A DNA stretch of 64,000 nt from VBWE01 sp943372645 (GTDB taxonomy: Bacteria > Bacteroidota > Bacteroidia > Palsa-965). The translations under genes were made by a program, and so were the position numbers. The notes beneath the pieces were generated by a model. It worked only from the letters and a program-made list of their open reading frames with translations, was not told where the DNA came from and ran no database searches. Below, one piece after another: positions 52,235-61,609 of the stretch. The DNA lies in contig CALRZN010000001.1 in assembly GCA_943372645.1 (NCBI GenBank), positions 468,998 to 532,997 of the forward strand, in the 5' to 3' direction. Within the stretch, counting starts at the first letter, position 1. The number at the start of each line of letters is the position of its first letter.

Positions 52235-53830
52235 TTATTTTTTTACAAAACGGCCTTGTATGATTTTGCCGCCATCGGTAATGCGGATAAAATACACCCC
52301 GTGCTGCAGCTGTTCCACATCAGGCGTAAATGTATTTCCCTGCTGGTTTGTTTCCTGGCGGAGTATGCGTCCCTGGATATCGGTAATGGCAATTACCGCA
52401 TTGGTAAGGTAATGCGCGGTGCGCAACGTTAACCGGTCGGTAACCGGGTTGGGCAGCATTTCCATTTCCTGGCTGGCAAAGGTTGCCACATCCAGCGACA
52501 AAATAGATACACAGGCTGATGTGTCGGTGCACCCGTTCTGGGTTACAGCCACCGCATAGTTTCCGTTGGCCAGCGGTGTAAACGTTTGCGCGGTTTCGCC
52601 GGCAATCACGGCATTGCCGTTATTACAGTCGAGCCACTGGTATTGTGCGCCCGATGCGTTTGACGAAATAACAATGCCGTTTACCGTAGTAGAAACATCT
52701 ACCGTGTTTACCGTAAGTGCAATCGTTATCACGCTGTCGCAACCGGAACTGTTCGGAATGGTATCGTTAAATGTGGCCGACGACGTATAAACCATTCCCG
52801 AAGGTGATGTGTACGAATCACAAACCACCGGGCTGATGGATGCGACTGTGGGCTGGTTCACGGTAAGGATAACAGTAATCACACTGTCGCAACCGGAACT
52901 GTTCGGAATGGTGTCGTTAAATGTGGCCGATGCGGTATAAACTGTTCCCGAAGGCGATGCGTACGAACCGCACACCACCGGGCTGATGGATGCAGCCGTG
53001 GGCTGGTTCACCGTGAGGTTAATCGTGATCACACTGTCGCAGCCCCCGCTGTTCGCAATGGTGTCGTTAAATGTACCGGAAGCGGTATGCACCATTCCCG
53101 AAGGTGATGTGTACGAACCGCAAACCGATGCTGTAAGTGAAGCCGTGGAAGTAACACAGTTGTTTTCACCGATGAGTACAAGATTATCAACGAGCCAGGT
53201 GTCGGTTGACGAACTGGAGCGACCGGTAATACGCATACCGAGTTGCGTAACTGTTCCCGGGAAAACGATTTCGCAGGTGCTGTACCCGAGCGTAGTCTGC
53301 AGTCCGGAGGTCAGCGGCTGAAAAACCTGTTCGGTTGCGGGCAGGTAATAGTTTTTTGCATATCCCGTAGCGCTGTAGGCCCAGAAACTGTTATTTGCAA
53401 CAGCCCCGCGGATGCGCATGCGGTTACTGTAAGTTATTCCGCCGTCGGTACTGTATGCGATCAGAACATAATCAAGGTCATCGGGACCGCCGGTTGCCCC
53501 GGCCAGGTTCATGGCGGCGAGGTTAAAACGCACACGAACCGAATCGTATCCCGGCGGAATGGTGGTGTTTGCAAAATCAAGTACAAGTCCCCCGCTGTTC
53601 GTGGTGGTTTCCCACGCCCGCGAACCACCGATGCCGATGGGACTGTTTGCCGGTGCGGCACCGGAGCCTGAAAATCCGCTGTTGTAAATTACCGGGCCGG
53701 TAAAAGTCCACACCGGGCTGGCCGGTGTTATTTCAAAATCCTGGAAGGCCAGCGTGTCAATGTTCAGCTGGGCATCAGCCTGTTTCAGCATTCCAAAAAA
53801 GAGCAGGAACAAAAGGTAGTATTTCTTCAT
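52235..53830 (-). CDS. T9SS substrate with three 50-residue repeats
   Basis: The product has 531 residues with signal peptide (M-K-K-Y-Y-L-L-F-L-L-F ... A-D-A-Q). Residues 20-225: a jelly-roll-like domain (F-Q-D-F-E-I-T ... W-L-V-D-N-L-V-L-I-G). Then three units with V-C-G-S-Y-x-S-P-S-G ... G-G/S-G-C-D-S-V-I-T (150-bp DNA period), a Cys-paired unit (Q-W-L-D-C-N-N-G-N), and the type A sorting domain (M-E-M-L-P-N-P-V-T-D-R-L-T-L). Function unknown; surface or secreted. Confidence 0.92.
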   Translation of the reverse strand: MKKYYLLFLLFFGMLKQADAQLNIDTLAFQDFEITPASPVWTFTGPVIYNSGFSGSGAAPANSPIGIGGSRAWETTTNSGGLVLDFANTTIPPGYDSVRVRFNLAAMNLAGATGGPDDLDYVLIAYSTDGGITYSNRMRIRGAVANNSFWAYSATGYAKNYYLPATEQVFQPLTSGLQTTLGYSTCEIVFPGTVTQLGMRITGRSSSSTDTWLVDNLVLIGENNCVTSTASLTASVCGSYTSPSGMVHTASGTFNDTIANSGGCDSVITINLTVNQPTAASISPVVCGSYASPSGTVYTASATFNDTIPNSSGCDSVITVILTVNQPTVASISPVVCDSYTSPSGMVYTSSATFNDTIPNSSGCDSVITIALTVNTVDVSTTVNGIVISSNASGAQYQWLDCNNGNAVIAGETAQTFTPLANGNYAVAVTQNGCTDTSACVSILSLDVATFASQEMEMLPNPVTDRLTLRTAHYLTNAVIAITDIQGRILRQETNQQGNTFTPDVEQLQHGVYFIRITDGGKIIQGRFVKK

Positions 53831-53884
53831 CCTGCTAAATTAGTATAATCCGGTACAGAACAGAAATGTATCGCTGACCAGGTG

Positions 53885-53913
53885 TTTGCTGATTTGCTTA
53901 AATACTATCTTTG
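53885..53913 (+). promoter_or_regulatory. Promoter TTTG-N17-TATCTTTG of the adenylate cyclase gene
   Basis: TTTG (53885-53888) and TATCTTTG (53906-53913) match both Bacteroidota elements with 17-bp spacing. Transcription would begin near 53920, which makes the TTG at 53911 unusable and supports the ATG at 53929. Confidence 0.7.
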
Positions 53914-53928
53914 AAAATCACGAATCGT

Positions 53929-55314
53929 ATGTTCAGGCCGGTATTCCATTTTATCCGTAACATTTACATTCATTTCGACACGCTTCCGAAAGCGGTTGAC
54001 CTGGAGAACTCGCGGTTTTACACCGTGGCCAATGTGGCGCAGACCCTGGCGTGGATGGCACACCTTACGTGGTTTATCGTTTTGCAGTTGCTGGGCGTTA
54101 CCGAGCTGGCGTGGTTCCAGCTGTTCAGCATCCTGTGTTACGTGGTGGCCATTGTGGCCAACCGGCGCGGGCAGCATACGCTGAGTATGGTTATCTCGCT
54201 TACCGAAATTGTGGCACACCAGGTCATCGCCGTAAAATACCTCGGTGCCGATGCGGGGTTCCAGATTTTTATTCCTGTTGTAGGTATTTTTCCGTTCCTC
54301 ATTCCGCGCGGCAGCCTGCTCGTCAAATCGGGTATGCTGCTTGTTTCTGCCATCGGTTACCTGTACATTGAACAGTTTCTCGTAGGCGAAGAACCGGTGT
54401 ACACCATCAGCGAAATGGCGATGATTGCCTTCCGTGTTTCCAACATCATCATGGGATTCGGTTTCATCGCGCTGTGGGCGTTTTACCTCAACATTGCCAT
54501 TTACCGCGCCGAAGTGATCCTGAGCGAACGCACGCGTGAACTCGCCCTTTCGGAACAAAAAGCCGAACAGGAAAAAATGCTGCACGACCTGGCGATGAAA
54601 GAACGCGACAACGAAATTTTCCGTCTGCGCAACATCGAACTGAAAGAAAGTTACGATGCCATCCTGGAAAAAAACCGGCAGATTGAAGAAGAAAAAAACA
54701 AGTCGCGCAAACTGCTGCTCAACATCCTGCCCGAAGAAACCGCCGGCGAACTGATGAACGAAGGCAAAGCCTCCACCCGCCGCTACGAATCGGCCACGGT
54801 AATATTTGCTGACTTTGTCGGGTTTACACGCACCGCGGCTGTGCTTTCGCCGGAAGAACTGGTAAAACAGATTGACGTGTATTTTACCGCTTTCGATGAA
54901 ATTATGCAGCGCCACAACATCGAAAAAATAAAAACCATCGGCGATGCCTACATGGCCGTGGGCGGACTTCCCGCAATCAACAGCACGCACGCACACGATG
55001 TGCTGAACGCCGCCAAAGAAATGCTCACGTTTGCCGCCTCGTACAAATCGTATTACAAATATCCGTTCGATCTGCGCATCGGCATACACACGGGCAGCCT
55101 GGTTGCGGGCGTGGTGGGCAACCACAAATTCCAGTACGACATCTGGGGCGATGCCGTAAACATTGCCGCGCGCATGGAACAAAATTCGGAGCCGGGTAAA
55201 ATCAATATTTCAGGTACTACGTATGAACTGGTGAAGGATACATTTGCTGCGGTGCACCGCGGGAAGATTGAGGCGAAGAACCGCGGGGAGATTGATATGT
55301 ATTTTGTGGAGTGA
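53929..55314 (+). CDS. Membrane-bound class III adenylate cyclase
   Basis: The product has 461 residues. The N-terminal about 200 carry six likely membrane helices (for example W-M-A-H-L-T-W-F-I-V-L-Q-L-L-G-V and I-G-Y-L-Y-I-E-Q-F-L-V). A coiled coil (R-T-R-E-L-A-L-S-E-Q-K-A-E-Q-E) leads to the cyclase domain: I-F-A-D-F-V-G-F-T (first metal Asp), E-K-I-K-T-I-G-D-A-Y-M (Lys for adenine; second metal Asp), Y-D-I-W-G-D-A-V-N-I-A-A-R (Asp for adenine; Asn and Arg for transition state). All key residues for making cAMP are present. Monocistronic. Confidence 0.95.
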   Translation: MFRPVFHFIRNIYIHFDTLPKAVDLENSRFYTVANVAQTLAWMAHLTWFIVLQLLGVTELAWFQLFSILCYVVAIVANRRGQHTLSMVISLTEIVAHQVIAVKYLGADAGFQIFIPVVGIFPFLIPRGSLLVKSGMLLVSAIGYLYIEQFLVGEEPVYTISEMAMIAFRVSNIIMGFGFIALWAFYLNIAIYRAEVILSERTRELALSEQKAEQEKMLHDLAMKERDNEIFRLRNIELKESYDAILEKNRQIEEEKNKSRKLLLNILPEETAGELMNEGKASTRRYESATVIFADFVGFTRTAAVLSPEELVKQIDVYFTAFDEIMQRHNIEKIKTIGDAYMAVGGLPAINSTHAHDVLNAAKEMLTFAASYKSYYKYPFDLRIGIHTGSLVAGVVGNHKFQYDIWGDAVNIAARMEQNSEPGKINISGTTYELVKDTFAAVHRGKIEAKNRGEIDMYFVE

Positions 55315-55340
55315 TCCGTTGAAAATAACCATCACCTGAT

Positions 55341-55387
55341 AACGAAAAAAACTACGCAGGAATAGTCCCGCAAGTCCCAAAAGTCAA
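55341..55387. repeat. About 47-bp direct repeat, left of the KAP gene
   Basis: Begins AACGAAAAAAACTACGCAGG and continues with AGTCCCGCAAGTCCC. It matches 58060-58107 with about six differences and one gap. Between it and 55512 lies AT-rich promoter sequence. Confidence 0.85.
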
Positions 55388-55511
55388 AGCCATAGTTCCT
55401 CCACATCCTTTGCAACGAAATACAATGCAATCGTTTTTCATTTTATTGATTTAGGTTTTCCGGTAGATTTTTGTATCTATGTAATAATATATTTATTAAA
55501 CCCGGCACCTT

Positions 55512-58061
55512 ATGCAAGCTGAAACAAACTACGCGCTGCACATCGTAAGTACGTATGAAGAAGTAACGGAAAGAACCGAGAAGATCATTACTGATTTTGG
55601 CCGCGAATTGCAGGAGTATGGTTATGCAATCAATACGTATGAAAACCTGGTACGTAAAACCGTTACACCGGGACCTGATTTTAAATCCAGCCAGAGCTAT
55701 AAAAAAATATGGCTTTATATAGTGAATTCGCCTGCCGGGGAGAAATCAATCCTGGCCCGGTTTAGCGGGGGCAAGCGGGATGATGCAATTATTTTGGTTG
55801 GAGAAGGTATTGAAATAAACAATCCTCCGACGGGAATCCCGGTAACTTATTGGGATGAAAACAATCCGAAAGCAATAGCAAAGGCGACAGATCAATTAAT
55901 CGGCGGTTTTGGAATAGCACCTGCCAAAACGGAGACAGAACATCTTAAATTACAGTGTTTCGTTATTCCAAAGGCTTTAAATATTCGTAGCGGGCCAAAC
56001 AGTACAGCAGCCATTTCCGGAACCTTAAAACGGGGTGATCTTGTAAATGTAATTGAGATAACCAATACTGATTGGTATACAATCATTACTCCTATTTATG
56101 GTTTTGTTTTTCAGAAATACCTCAAACCTGTTTCTCAAATACAGGAATTACTAAAAAAAACCGTTGCGCCAAACATGTTAGTAGATGGTGTTTTCGGTCC
56201 ATCAACAGCTGCTGCATTAAAACTATTTCAGAAAAACAATAAACTGGAAATTACCGGCGAAGTGGATGAGGAAACGTGGAAACAACTTGAAGAAGCGGCA
56301 CGGGAAACGGACTTGCCCCCTGCAGAAACCGTATTTGAACCGGATGAATCCGGCAAAGAAGAACCGCAACAAACCAGCACGAACACCGCGGAAACAAAAG
56401 GGCAAGGCACCTTCTTCACCAAATCACGCTTCAGCATCCGCGACGGCTCCGAGCCCGTGCTCGGAGTAAAGGAAATCGCAAAGGAAGTTGCTGACCTCAT
56501 CCGCAACCTGAAAACAAAAGAATACGGGCGCATGGTGGGTATATTCGGCAACTGGGGCCGGGGAAAAACATTTATGGTGGAACAGGTGTGGAAAGCGCTC
56601 GAAGCGGAAAAAGAAAACCCGTTTATCCGTGTTAATTTTCATGCGTGGAAATACCAGGACACGCATGCTTCGTGGGCCTACCTCTATGAGGCGTTTGCGA
56701 AAAAATATTTTTCAAAACCAAAAGGGGGAAATTTTATTGCGCATTTTTTCAGCGATTTCCGGCGGCGTTTTAACCTGAATCTTTTGCGCCACGGGTTCTG
56801 GCCGCTGGTGCGGATAGGTGTTTCTGTCGGGGCTGTCTTTTTCTTTGCATGGCTTGCGATGCATAAAACACAAACCGGACAATTAGAAAAGGCTTTCTGG
56901 TATTTACTTACAACAGCAGGTATTGCCGATTCGGTGCGGCTGCTCCGGAAGTTTTTCCGGGAACATAAAATCAAGGAAAAAGCAACAGAGGTTTTCAAAG
57001 TCTATTTTGAAAAACCATCGTTCAAAGACCTGCTTGGTGTACAATCTGAAATACAGAATGAGCTACGCAGCTTATTAAAATGCTGGATCAAAGAAAAAAA
57101 CGGGGAGCCGGAAAAACAGATCCTGCTTTTTGTAGATGATATTGACCGCTGCTCGGAAGACCGTATTGTACAGATCATTGACGCACTGCGCGTGATGCTC
57201 GAAGACGAAGAAATTTCGAAACGCGTGGTGGTTGTGGCCGCCATTGACGAACGGGTACTGCGCCGCGCTATCAAATGGAAATACAAAGAACTGCTGGATG
57301 CCGACCGCGATCTGAATGCAGATGAAAAAGGCAATAATGAAAAGTGGTTGCGCACCACATTGCATATCACGTCCGAGTACATGGATAAATTATTCCTTGC
57401 CGGAATAAAACTCGGTACGCTTACAGCAAACGAGCGGGAAGAAATTTACCGGCAGTTCAGCAATGGACGCGTGGAGGTTAAAAACAAAGCAATTATTGAA
57501 AAGAACGACGCAAAGCCAACAATTACAGAGCCGGAAAAACAGAACCCGAAAGTTTCACAACCCGTTTACCAGAAAGCGGAAAAGCCTCAAGAAAATGAAA
57601 CGCTTAACATCATTTTAGGTCTTGGCTCCTCTCCTGCACCACCTGTAGAAACACCTACATCCACAACACAAAAAACACAAGATACTTCTTTCGAATTATC
57701 ATCCGATGAAGACCGATTTTTAAATAACCTCGTGCGCAACCTGCACGATGTAACTCCGCGGCAGATCCGCATTTTTTATTACCGTTATGTGCTTGCCCGC
57801 AACTTACTTACCGTGGGACTTACAACCGGCAAACAGCAGGATGCATTTGATGCAAGGCAACGGAACGAACTGCTCGGACAGTTGCTTGCGCATTACACCA
57901 CGCTGCGCTCAAACGAACAACTGCTCCGCGACCGCATCATCTGCAACGCCCCTTCTGCTGCAAACCTTGACAACCTGTCGGTGAAAGATATTGTTACCGG
58001 TCATGCCGATGCACTGGTTTCCGAAATCCTCGAAGCCTTAGAAATGGTAATTGCTTATTAA
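55512..58061 (+). CDS. KAP-family P-loop NTPase with SH3b and peptidoglycan-binding-like domains
   Basis: The product has 849 residues. Residues 1-135: unknown alpha/beta domain (I-W-L-Y-I-V-N-S-P-A-G; D-A-I-I-L-V-G-E-G-I). 145-205: SH3b-like (A-L-N-I-R-S-G-P-N ... W-Y-T-I-I). 210-270: peptidoglycan-binding-1-like (L-V-D-G-V-F-G-P-S-T-A-A-A-L-K). 320-700: KAP NTPase with Walker A G-N-W-G-R-G-K-T (near 346) and Walker B L-L-F-V-D-D-I-D-R (near 538). Two membrane helices lie between them (I-G-V-S-V-G-A-V-F-F-F-A-W-L-A), as usual in the family. KAP NTPases occur in phage defence, but that role here is inference. Single gene between direct repeats. Confidence 0.88.
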   Translation: MQAETNYALHIVSTYEEVTERTEKIITDFGRELQEYGYAINTYENLVRKTVTPGPDFKSSQSYKKIWLYIVNSPAGEKSILARFSGGKRDDAIILVGEGIEINNPPTGIPVTYWDENNPKAIAKATDQLIGGFGIAPAKTETEHLKLQCFVIPKALNIRSGPNSTAAISGTLKRGDLVNVIEITNTDWYTIITPIYGFVFQKYLKPVSQIQELLKKTVAPNMLVDGVFGPSTAAALKLFQKNNKLEITGEVDEETWKQLEEAARETDLPPAETVFEPDESGKEEPQQTSTNTAETKGQGTFFTKSRFSIRDGSEPVLGVKEIAKEVADLIRNLKTKEYGRMVGIFGNWGRGKTFMVEQVWKALEAEKENPFIRVNFHAWKYQDTHASWAYLYEAFAKKYFSKPKGGNFIAHFFSDFRRRFNLNLLRHGFWPLVRIGVSVGAVFFFAWLAMHKTQTGQLEKAFWYLLTTAGIADSVRLLRKFFREHKIKEKATEVFKVYFEKPSFKDLLGVQSEIQNELRSLLKCWIKEKNGEPEKQILLFVDDIDRCSEDRIVQIIDALRVMLEDEEISKRVVVVAAIDERVLRRAIKWKYKELLDADRDLNADEKGNNEKWLRTTLHITSEYMDKLFLAGIKLGTLTANEREEIYRQFSNGRVEVKNKAIIEKNDAKPTITEPEKQNPKVSQPVYQKAEKPQENETLNIILGLGSSPAPPVETPTSTTQKTQDTSFELSSDEDRFLNNLVRNLHDVTPRQIRIFYYRYVLARNLLTVGLTTGKQQDAFDARQRNELLGQLLAHYTTLRSNEQLLRDRIICNAPSAANLDNLSVKDIVTGHADALVSEILEALEMVIAY

Positions 58062-58107
58062 CGAATAAAACAACGCAGGAAAAGTCCCGCCAGTCCCGAA
58101 AGTACAA
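58060..58107. repeat. About 48-bp direct repeat, right of the KAP gene
   Basis: Begins AACGAATAAAACAACGCAGG and continues with AGTCCCGCCAGTCCC. It overlaps the stop codon of the KAP gene. Partner of 55341-55387, so the two copies enclose the gene and its promoter. Confidence 0.85.
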
Positions 58108-58193
58108 ACAGACACAAACCCGCACGAACCGGTAAACAAAAATAGCACTCAAAAAAACCGTACTTTTACCCGTCATTTTACCAAAAAACGCAC

Positions 58194-58682
58194 GTGGTCT
58201 TAGTCGTTGATTTCGACGGTACATACCTGAAAAACGATTTTTTCGCCGAACAGTTTTACAAAAAACTGATCGAAAATCCGTTTTACCTGCTCGGTCACTG
58301 GATTTCGGGCGGCAGTAACCTGCTGGCACTGAAACACAAACTGCTGGCCCCGCTTACGCTGCAGTACCCGGTTGCGCAGTTAGCAAACGAACCGGTGGCT
58401 GCTTTCATTAACGACAACCGCGGAAACTATTCCAAAGTAGTAATCGTTTCGGCTAGTCCTGACGATTTTGTAAAACGCATTTTGGAAGGCGATCAAACAT
58501 TCGACAGCGTACACGGCAGCACCGATGTGAACCTGAAAGGCGAAAACAAACTGGCATTTATCCGCGAACAGTTTGGTGACGATTTTCATTACATCGGCGA
58601 CAGCAAGGCCGATATCCCGATTTTTAAATCTGCAAAAAAAGGCTTCCTCGTGCGGGGCAACGGCGTATATGAATACAGGTAG
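58194..58682 (+). CDS. HAD-family phosphatase, likely phosphoribosyl-lipid phosphatase
   Basis: The product has 162 residues from a GTG (M-V-L-V-V-D-F-D-G-T); no ATG is available before the active site. Motif I is V-D-F-D-G-T, motif II V-I-V-S-A-S, and motif IV Y-I-G-D-S-K-A-D-I-P. HAD domains of this kind are often fused or adjacent to UbiA-type phosphoribosyltransferases. Here the gene overlaps the UbiA start by 14 bp. The natural job is to remove the 5-phosphate from polyprenyl-phosphoryl-phosphoribose; this is inferred from context. Confidence 0.85.
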   Translation: MVLVVDFDGTYLKNDFFAEQFYKKLIENPFYLLGHWISGGSNLLALKHKLLAPLTLQYPVAQLANEPVAAFINDNRGNYSKVVIVSASPDDFVKRILEGDQTFDSVHGSTDVNLKGENKLAFIREQFGDDFHYIGDSKADIPIFKSAKKGFLVRGNGVYEYR

Positions 58683-59538
58683 CTTTCCGTTGCTCGCGCT
58701 GCTGCGACCCAAACACTGGGCGAAAAACATTTTGATTTTTCTGCCGGTAATCCTTGCGGGAAAATTCCGCGAAACACCGCTCATTATTGATGCCATGCTC
58801 GGTTTCGTTTCGTTTTCGCTGATGGCTTCGTCGGGGTACATTCTCAACGACATCCGCGACATCGACCGCGACCGCGCACACCCGCGCAAGTCCAGGCGCC
58901 CGCTGGCAGCCGCGCAGATTTCGGTGGTGCAGGCGCTGGCTGTGGCCATTGTACTGCTCGGCATTTCGGTTGCCATGTCGGCGTACCTCGGAAAAATTCC
59001 GCTGCTGTACCTGCTCGTTTATTTTGTGCTGAACTACCTCTACTCCACGTTCCTCAAAGCGGTTCGTTTTTTCGACATCATCATTCTCAGTTCGTTTTAC
59101 CTCATCCGTTTGTTTTATGGTTCAGCGGTAACCGATGCGGAACTTACGGGCTGGTTTTTGGCCACCACTACGCTTTCGTTTCTCACACTTTCCACCAACA
59201 AACGGTTTATGGAATGCCTGCTGAGCAAACACGATAAAATTCCGGGACGCGGTTACACAAAAGAAGATGCAACCTTCCTGCAGATATTCTCTGTAACGTT
59301 TGCGGTAGGCACGCTGGTGCTGCTGAACATGCACGCGTTTTTTGTGCTGCACATCCAGGCGCCGCTGGCCATCGGGCTTATCAACCTGTTTGCGGCAGGA
59401 ATTATGTTTGCATACTTCGATAACAAAAACAACATGTCGGACGACCCGGTGGATCGTGTACTTAAAAATCCGCTGCTGCTTGTTATGACGGTTTTATTCA
59501 TTGCGGTTTACGCCTGGGAGGTTATTTCAAGAACATGA
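58669..59538 (+). CDS. UbiA-family polyprenyl-phosphate phosphoribosyltransferase
   Basis: The product has 289 residues from the ATG at 58669, with about nine membrane helices. It carries the donor-site signature N-D-I-R-D-I-D-R-D with H-P-R-K-S-R-R-P (the N-D-x-x-D-x-x-x-D-x-x-H-P-x-K-x-x-R-P form of the decaprenyl-phosphate phosphoribosyltransferase group, as in mycobacterial UbiA/Rv3806c) and Y-S-T-F-L-K-A-V-R-F-F-D. That group transfers 5-phosphoribose from PRPP to a polyprenyl phosphate. The stop overlaps the next start (ATGA), placing it directly before the DprE1-DprE2 fusion. Confidence 0.9.
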   Translation: MNTGSFPLLALLRPKHWAKNILIFLPVILAGKFRETPLIIDAMLGFVSFSLMASSGYILNDIRDIDRDRAHPRKSRRPLAAAQISVVQALAVAIVLLGISVAMSAYLGKIPLLYLLVYFVLNYLYSTFLKAVRFFDIIILSSFYLIRLFYGSAVTDAELTGWFLATTTLSFLTLSTNKRFMECLLSKHDKIPGRGYTKEDATFLQIFSVTFAVGTLVLLNMHAFFVLHIQAPLAIGLINLFAAGIMFAYFDNKNNMSDDPVDRVLKNPLLLVMTVLFIAVYAWEVISRT

Positions 59539-61556
59539 GTGCAAGCCGCGAACCCGTAAGCAACTGGGGCCTTTATCCCAAAACCGAAAGCCGTGTGTTT
59601 CATCCGGAAAGCGTGGCCGACGTGCAGGCACTGATGCAGGAACACCATGCGCTTATTGCGCGGGGCAACGGGCGCTGTTACGGCGATGCATCACTTTCCA
59701 ATTATATTATTTCCACCACGAAACTGAACCGCATCCTGGCGTTTGATAAAACCGCCGGCATCATGCACTGCGAAGCGGGCGTGCTGCTCGATACGATGCT
59801 GCAGGAAGCGGTGCCTGCCGGATTTTTTCTGCCGGTTACGCCGGGAACCAAGTTCATCACCATCGGTGGTGCGCTGGCTTCTGACATTCACGGAAAAAAT
59901 CACCATGTGGATGGTGTGATCAGCGATCATGTAACGTATTTCAAATTAGTAACTGCAGGCGGCGAACTGCTTACCGTGCATCCCGGCGAAGAATTGTTTA
60001 TACAAACCGCGGGCGGCATGGGCCTCACGGGCATCATTACCGAAGTGGGGCTGCGCCTGAAACCCATTGAAACATCGTTCATTTCACAGCGCGCCATACG
60101 TGCCCGCAACCTCGATGAAATTTTTGAGCTGTTCGAAAAAAACCAGGATGCCACGTATTCCGTTGCATGGATTGATTGCCTGTCGCGCGGAAACAAACTC
60201 GGGCGCTCGGTGCTGCTGCTGGGTGAACACGCTACTGCTGCTGAAGTTAAAAGCAACGACAAACTGAAGCCGCACAAAAAACCGTCGCTCAATGTTCCGT
60301 TCCAGTTTCCGAAATGGGTGCTGAACCCGCTTTCGATCCGCATTTTTAATTTCCTGTTTTACAACAAGCCCGGTTCGTCGGGCAAAGCCGTGATTCACTA
60401 CGATCCGTATTTTTATCCGCTTGATAAAATCCACAACTGGAACCGCATTTACGGCAGCAACGGATTCATCCAATACCAGTTTGTATTGCCCAAAGCCGTT
60501 TCGTACGAAGGCGTAAAAAAAATAATCGAGGAACTTTCCGAAAACAACCTCGGTTCGTTTCTCGCAGTGCTGAAACTGTTCGGCAAATCGCACGAAGACC
60601 GGTACCTCCACTTCCCGATGAACGGTTACACGCTTGCGCTCGACATTAAAGTAGAGCCTAAAATATGGCCGGTACTCGATCGCCTCGATGAAATTGTGAC
60701 TTCACTCGGCGGAAAAATTTACCTCACAAAAGATGCACGCATGTCGGGCGCAAACTTCCGCAAACAATATGCGGGGGCAAAACCGCTTCCCGGAAATCCG
60801 AAATTCAGTTCCCACCAGCAGATCCGTTTACAGCAGATGAAAAAACATGTTTTCCTTATACTCGGCGCCAACAGTGATATTGCGCGGCAGACCGCACTGC
60901 AGTATGCGAAACAGCATCCGGAAGGCCACCTCCTGCTCGCTTCACGCGATACCGCAGCATTACAAAAGTTTATAACAGAAAACAACCTCACAGATCGCGC
61001 CGAAGCAATTGCATTTGATGCGGAAGACCTTGCTTCGCATGCCGCATTTTACAACGCGCTGCCCGCAAAACCAAACTGGGTGATGTATGCCGCCGGTGTG
61101 CTCGTTACCAACGACGAGGTGTTTAACGATCCGAAAAAAGGCGTACAAAACATGGTGGTAAACTACACCGCACCGGTGAACATCCTCAACATTATTGCGG
61201 CCGATAACAATCCCGGATTGCAGCGCATCATCGGCATGAGTTCGGTGGCGGGGCTGCGCGGGCGCAAATCCAATTACATGTACGGCAGTACCAAAGCGGG
61301 ATTTCATCAATATCTGTTCGGCCTCCGCCAGGATTTACAACTGCGCGGTGTAACGGTGCAGGCCATTACGCCCGGTTTTGTAAAAACAAAAATGACCGCA
61401 CACCTCGATCTGCAGAAAAACGCGAACACGCCCGAAGAAATCGCAGCGGGCATTATGCGCAATAAAAAAGCATTTGTGGTTTTCCCCAACCTGTTCTGGC
61501 GCATCATCGGCAATGTGGTGAAGTATGCACCGGAGTTTGTGATTAAGAAACTTTAG
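59535..61556 (+). CDS. DprE1-DprE2 fusion: ribose-lipid oxidase plus keto-reductase
   Basis: The product has 673 residues. Residues 1-430: FAD-dependent oxidase of the DprE1 type, with R-G-N-G-R-C-Y-G-D-A-S (FAD loop) and I-G-G-A-L-A-S-D-I-H-G-K-N-H-H (the DprE1 signature). Residues about 435-673: short-chain dehydrogenase of the DprE2 type, with I-L-G-A-N-S-D-I-A (cofactor loop), M-S-S-V-A-G and Y-M-Y-G-S-T-K (Tyr-x-x-x-Lys). In mycobacteria the two are separate proteins that together epimerise decaprenyl-phosphoryl-ribose at C2 to the arabinose form. Here they are one chain, the junction being near Q-Q-M-K-K-H-V-F. It follows UbiA in a three-gene operon. Confidence 0.92.
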   Translation: MSASREPVSNWGLYPKTESRVFHPESVADVQALMQEHHALIARGNGRCYGDASLSNYIISTTKLNRILAFDKTAGIMHCEAGVLLDTMLQEAVPAGFFLPVTPGTKFITIGGALASDIHGKNHHVDGVISDHVTYFKLVTAGGELLTVHPGEELFIQTAGGMGLTGIITEVGLRLKPIETSFISQRAIRARNLDEIFELFEKNQDATYSVAWIDCLSRGNKLGRSVLLLGEHATAAEVKSNDKLKPHKKPSLNVPFQFPKWVLNPLSIRIFNFLFYNKPGSSGKAVIHYDPYFYPLDKIHNWNRIYGSNGFIQYQFVLPKAVSYEGVKKIIEELSENNLGSFLAVLKLFGKSHEDRYLHFPMNGYTLALDIKVEPKIWPVLDRLDEIVTSLGGKIYLTKDARMSGANFRKQYAGAKPLPGNPKFSSHQQIRLQQMKKHVFLILGANSDIARQTALQYAKQHPEGHLLLASRDTAALQKFITENNLTDRAEAIAFDAEDLASHAAFYNALPAKPNWVMYAAGVLVTNDEVFNDPKKGVQNMVVNYTAPVNILNIIAADNNPGLQRIIGMSSVAGLRGRKSNYMYGSTKAGFHQYLFGLRQDLQLRGVTVQAITPGFVKTKMTAHLDLQKNANTPEEIAAGIMRNKKAFVVFPNLFWRIIGNVVKYAPEFVIKKL

Positions 61557-61557
61557 A

Positions 61558-61603
61558 AAACAGGCCGCCTCCTTCGACTATCGCTCAGGATGACGGCCTG
61601 TAA
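61558..61603. terminator. Hairpin between convergent genes
   Basis: ACAGGCCG (61560-61567) pairs perfectly with CGGCCTGT (61594-61601). The loop carries TTCGACTATCGCTCAGGATG, a string type seen repeatedly in Bacteroidota intergenic repeats. It can terminate both the arabinose-lipid operon and the GT-C gene. Confidence 0.65.
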
Positions 61604-61609
61604 ATCTCC

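Noticed and set aside
53905..55182. 425-codon open frame antisense to the adenylate cyclase
   Set aside because: The forward strand encodes a complete cyclase with all catalytic residues. The antisense product is Phe/His-rich without motifs.
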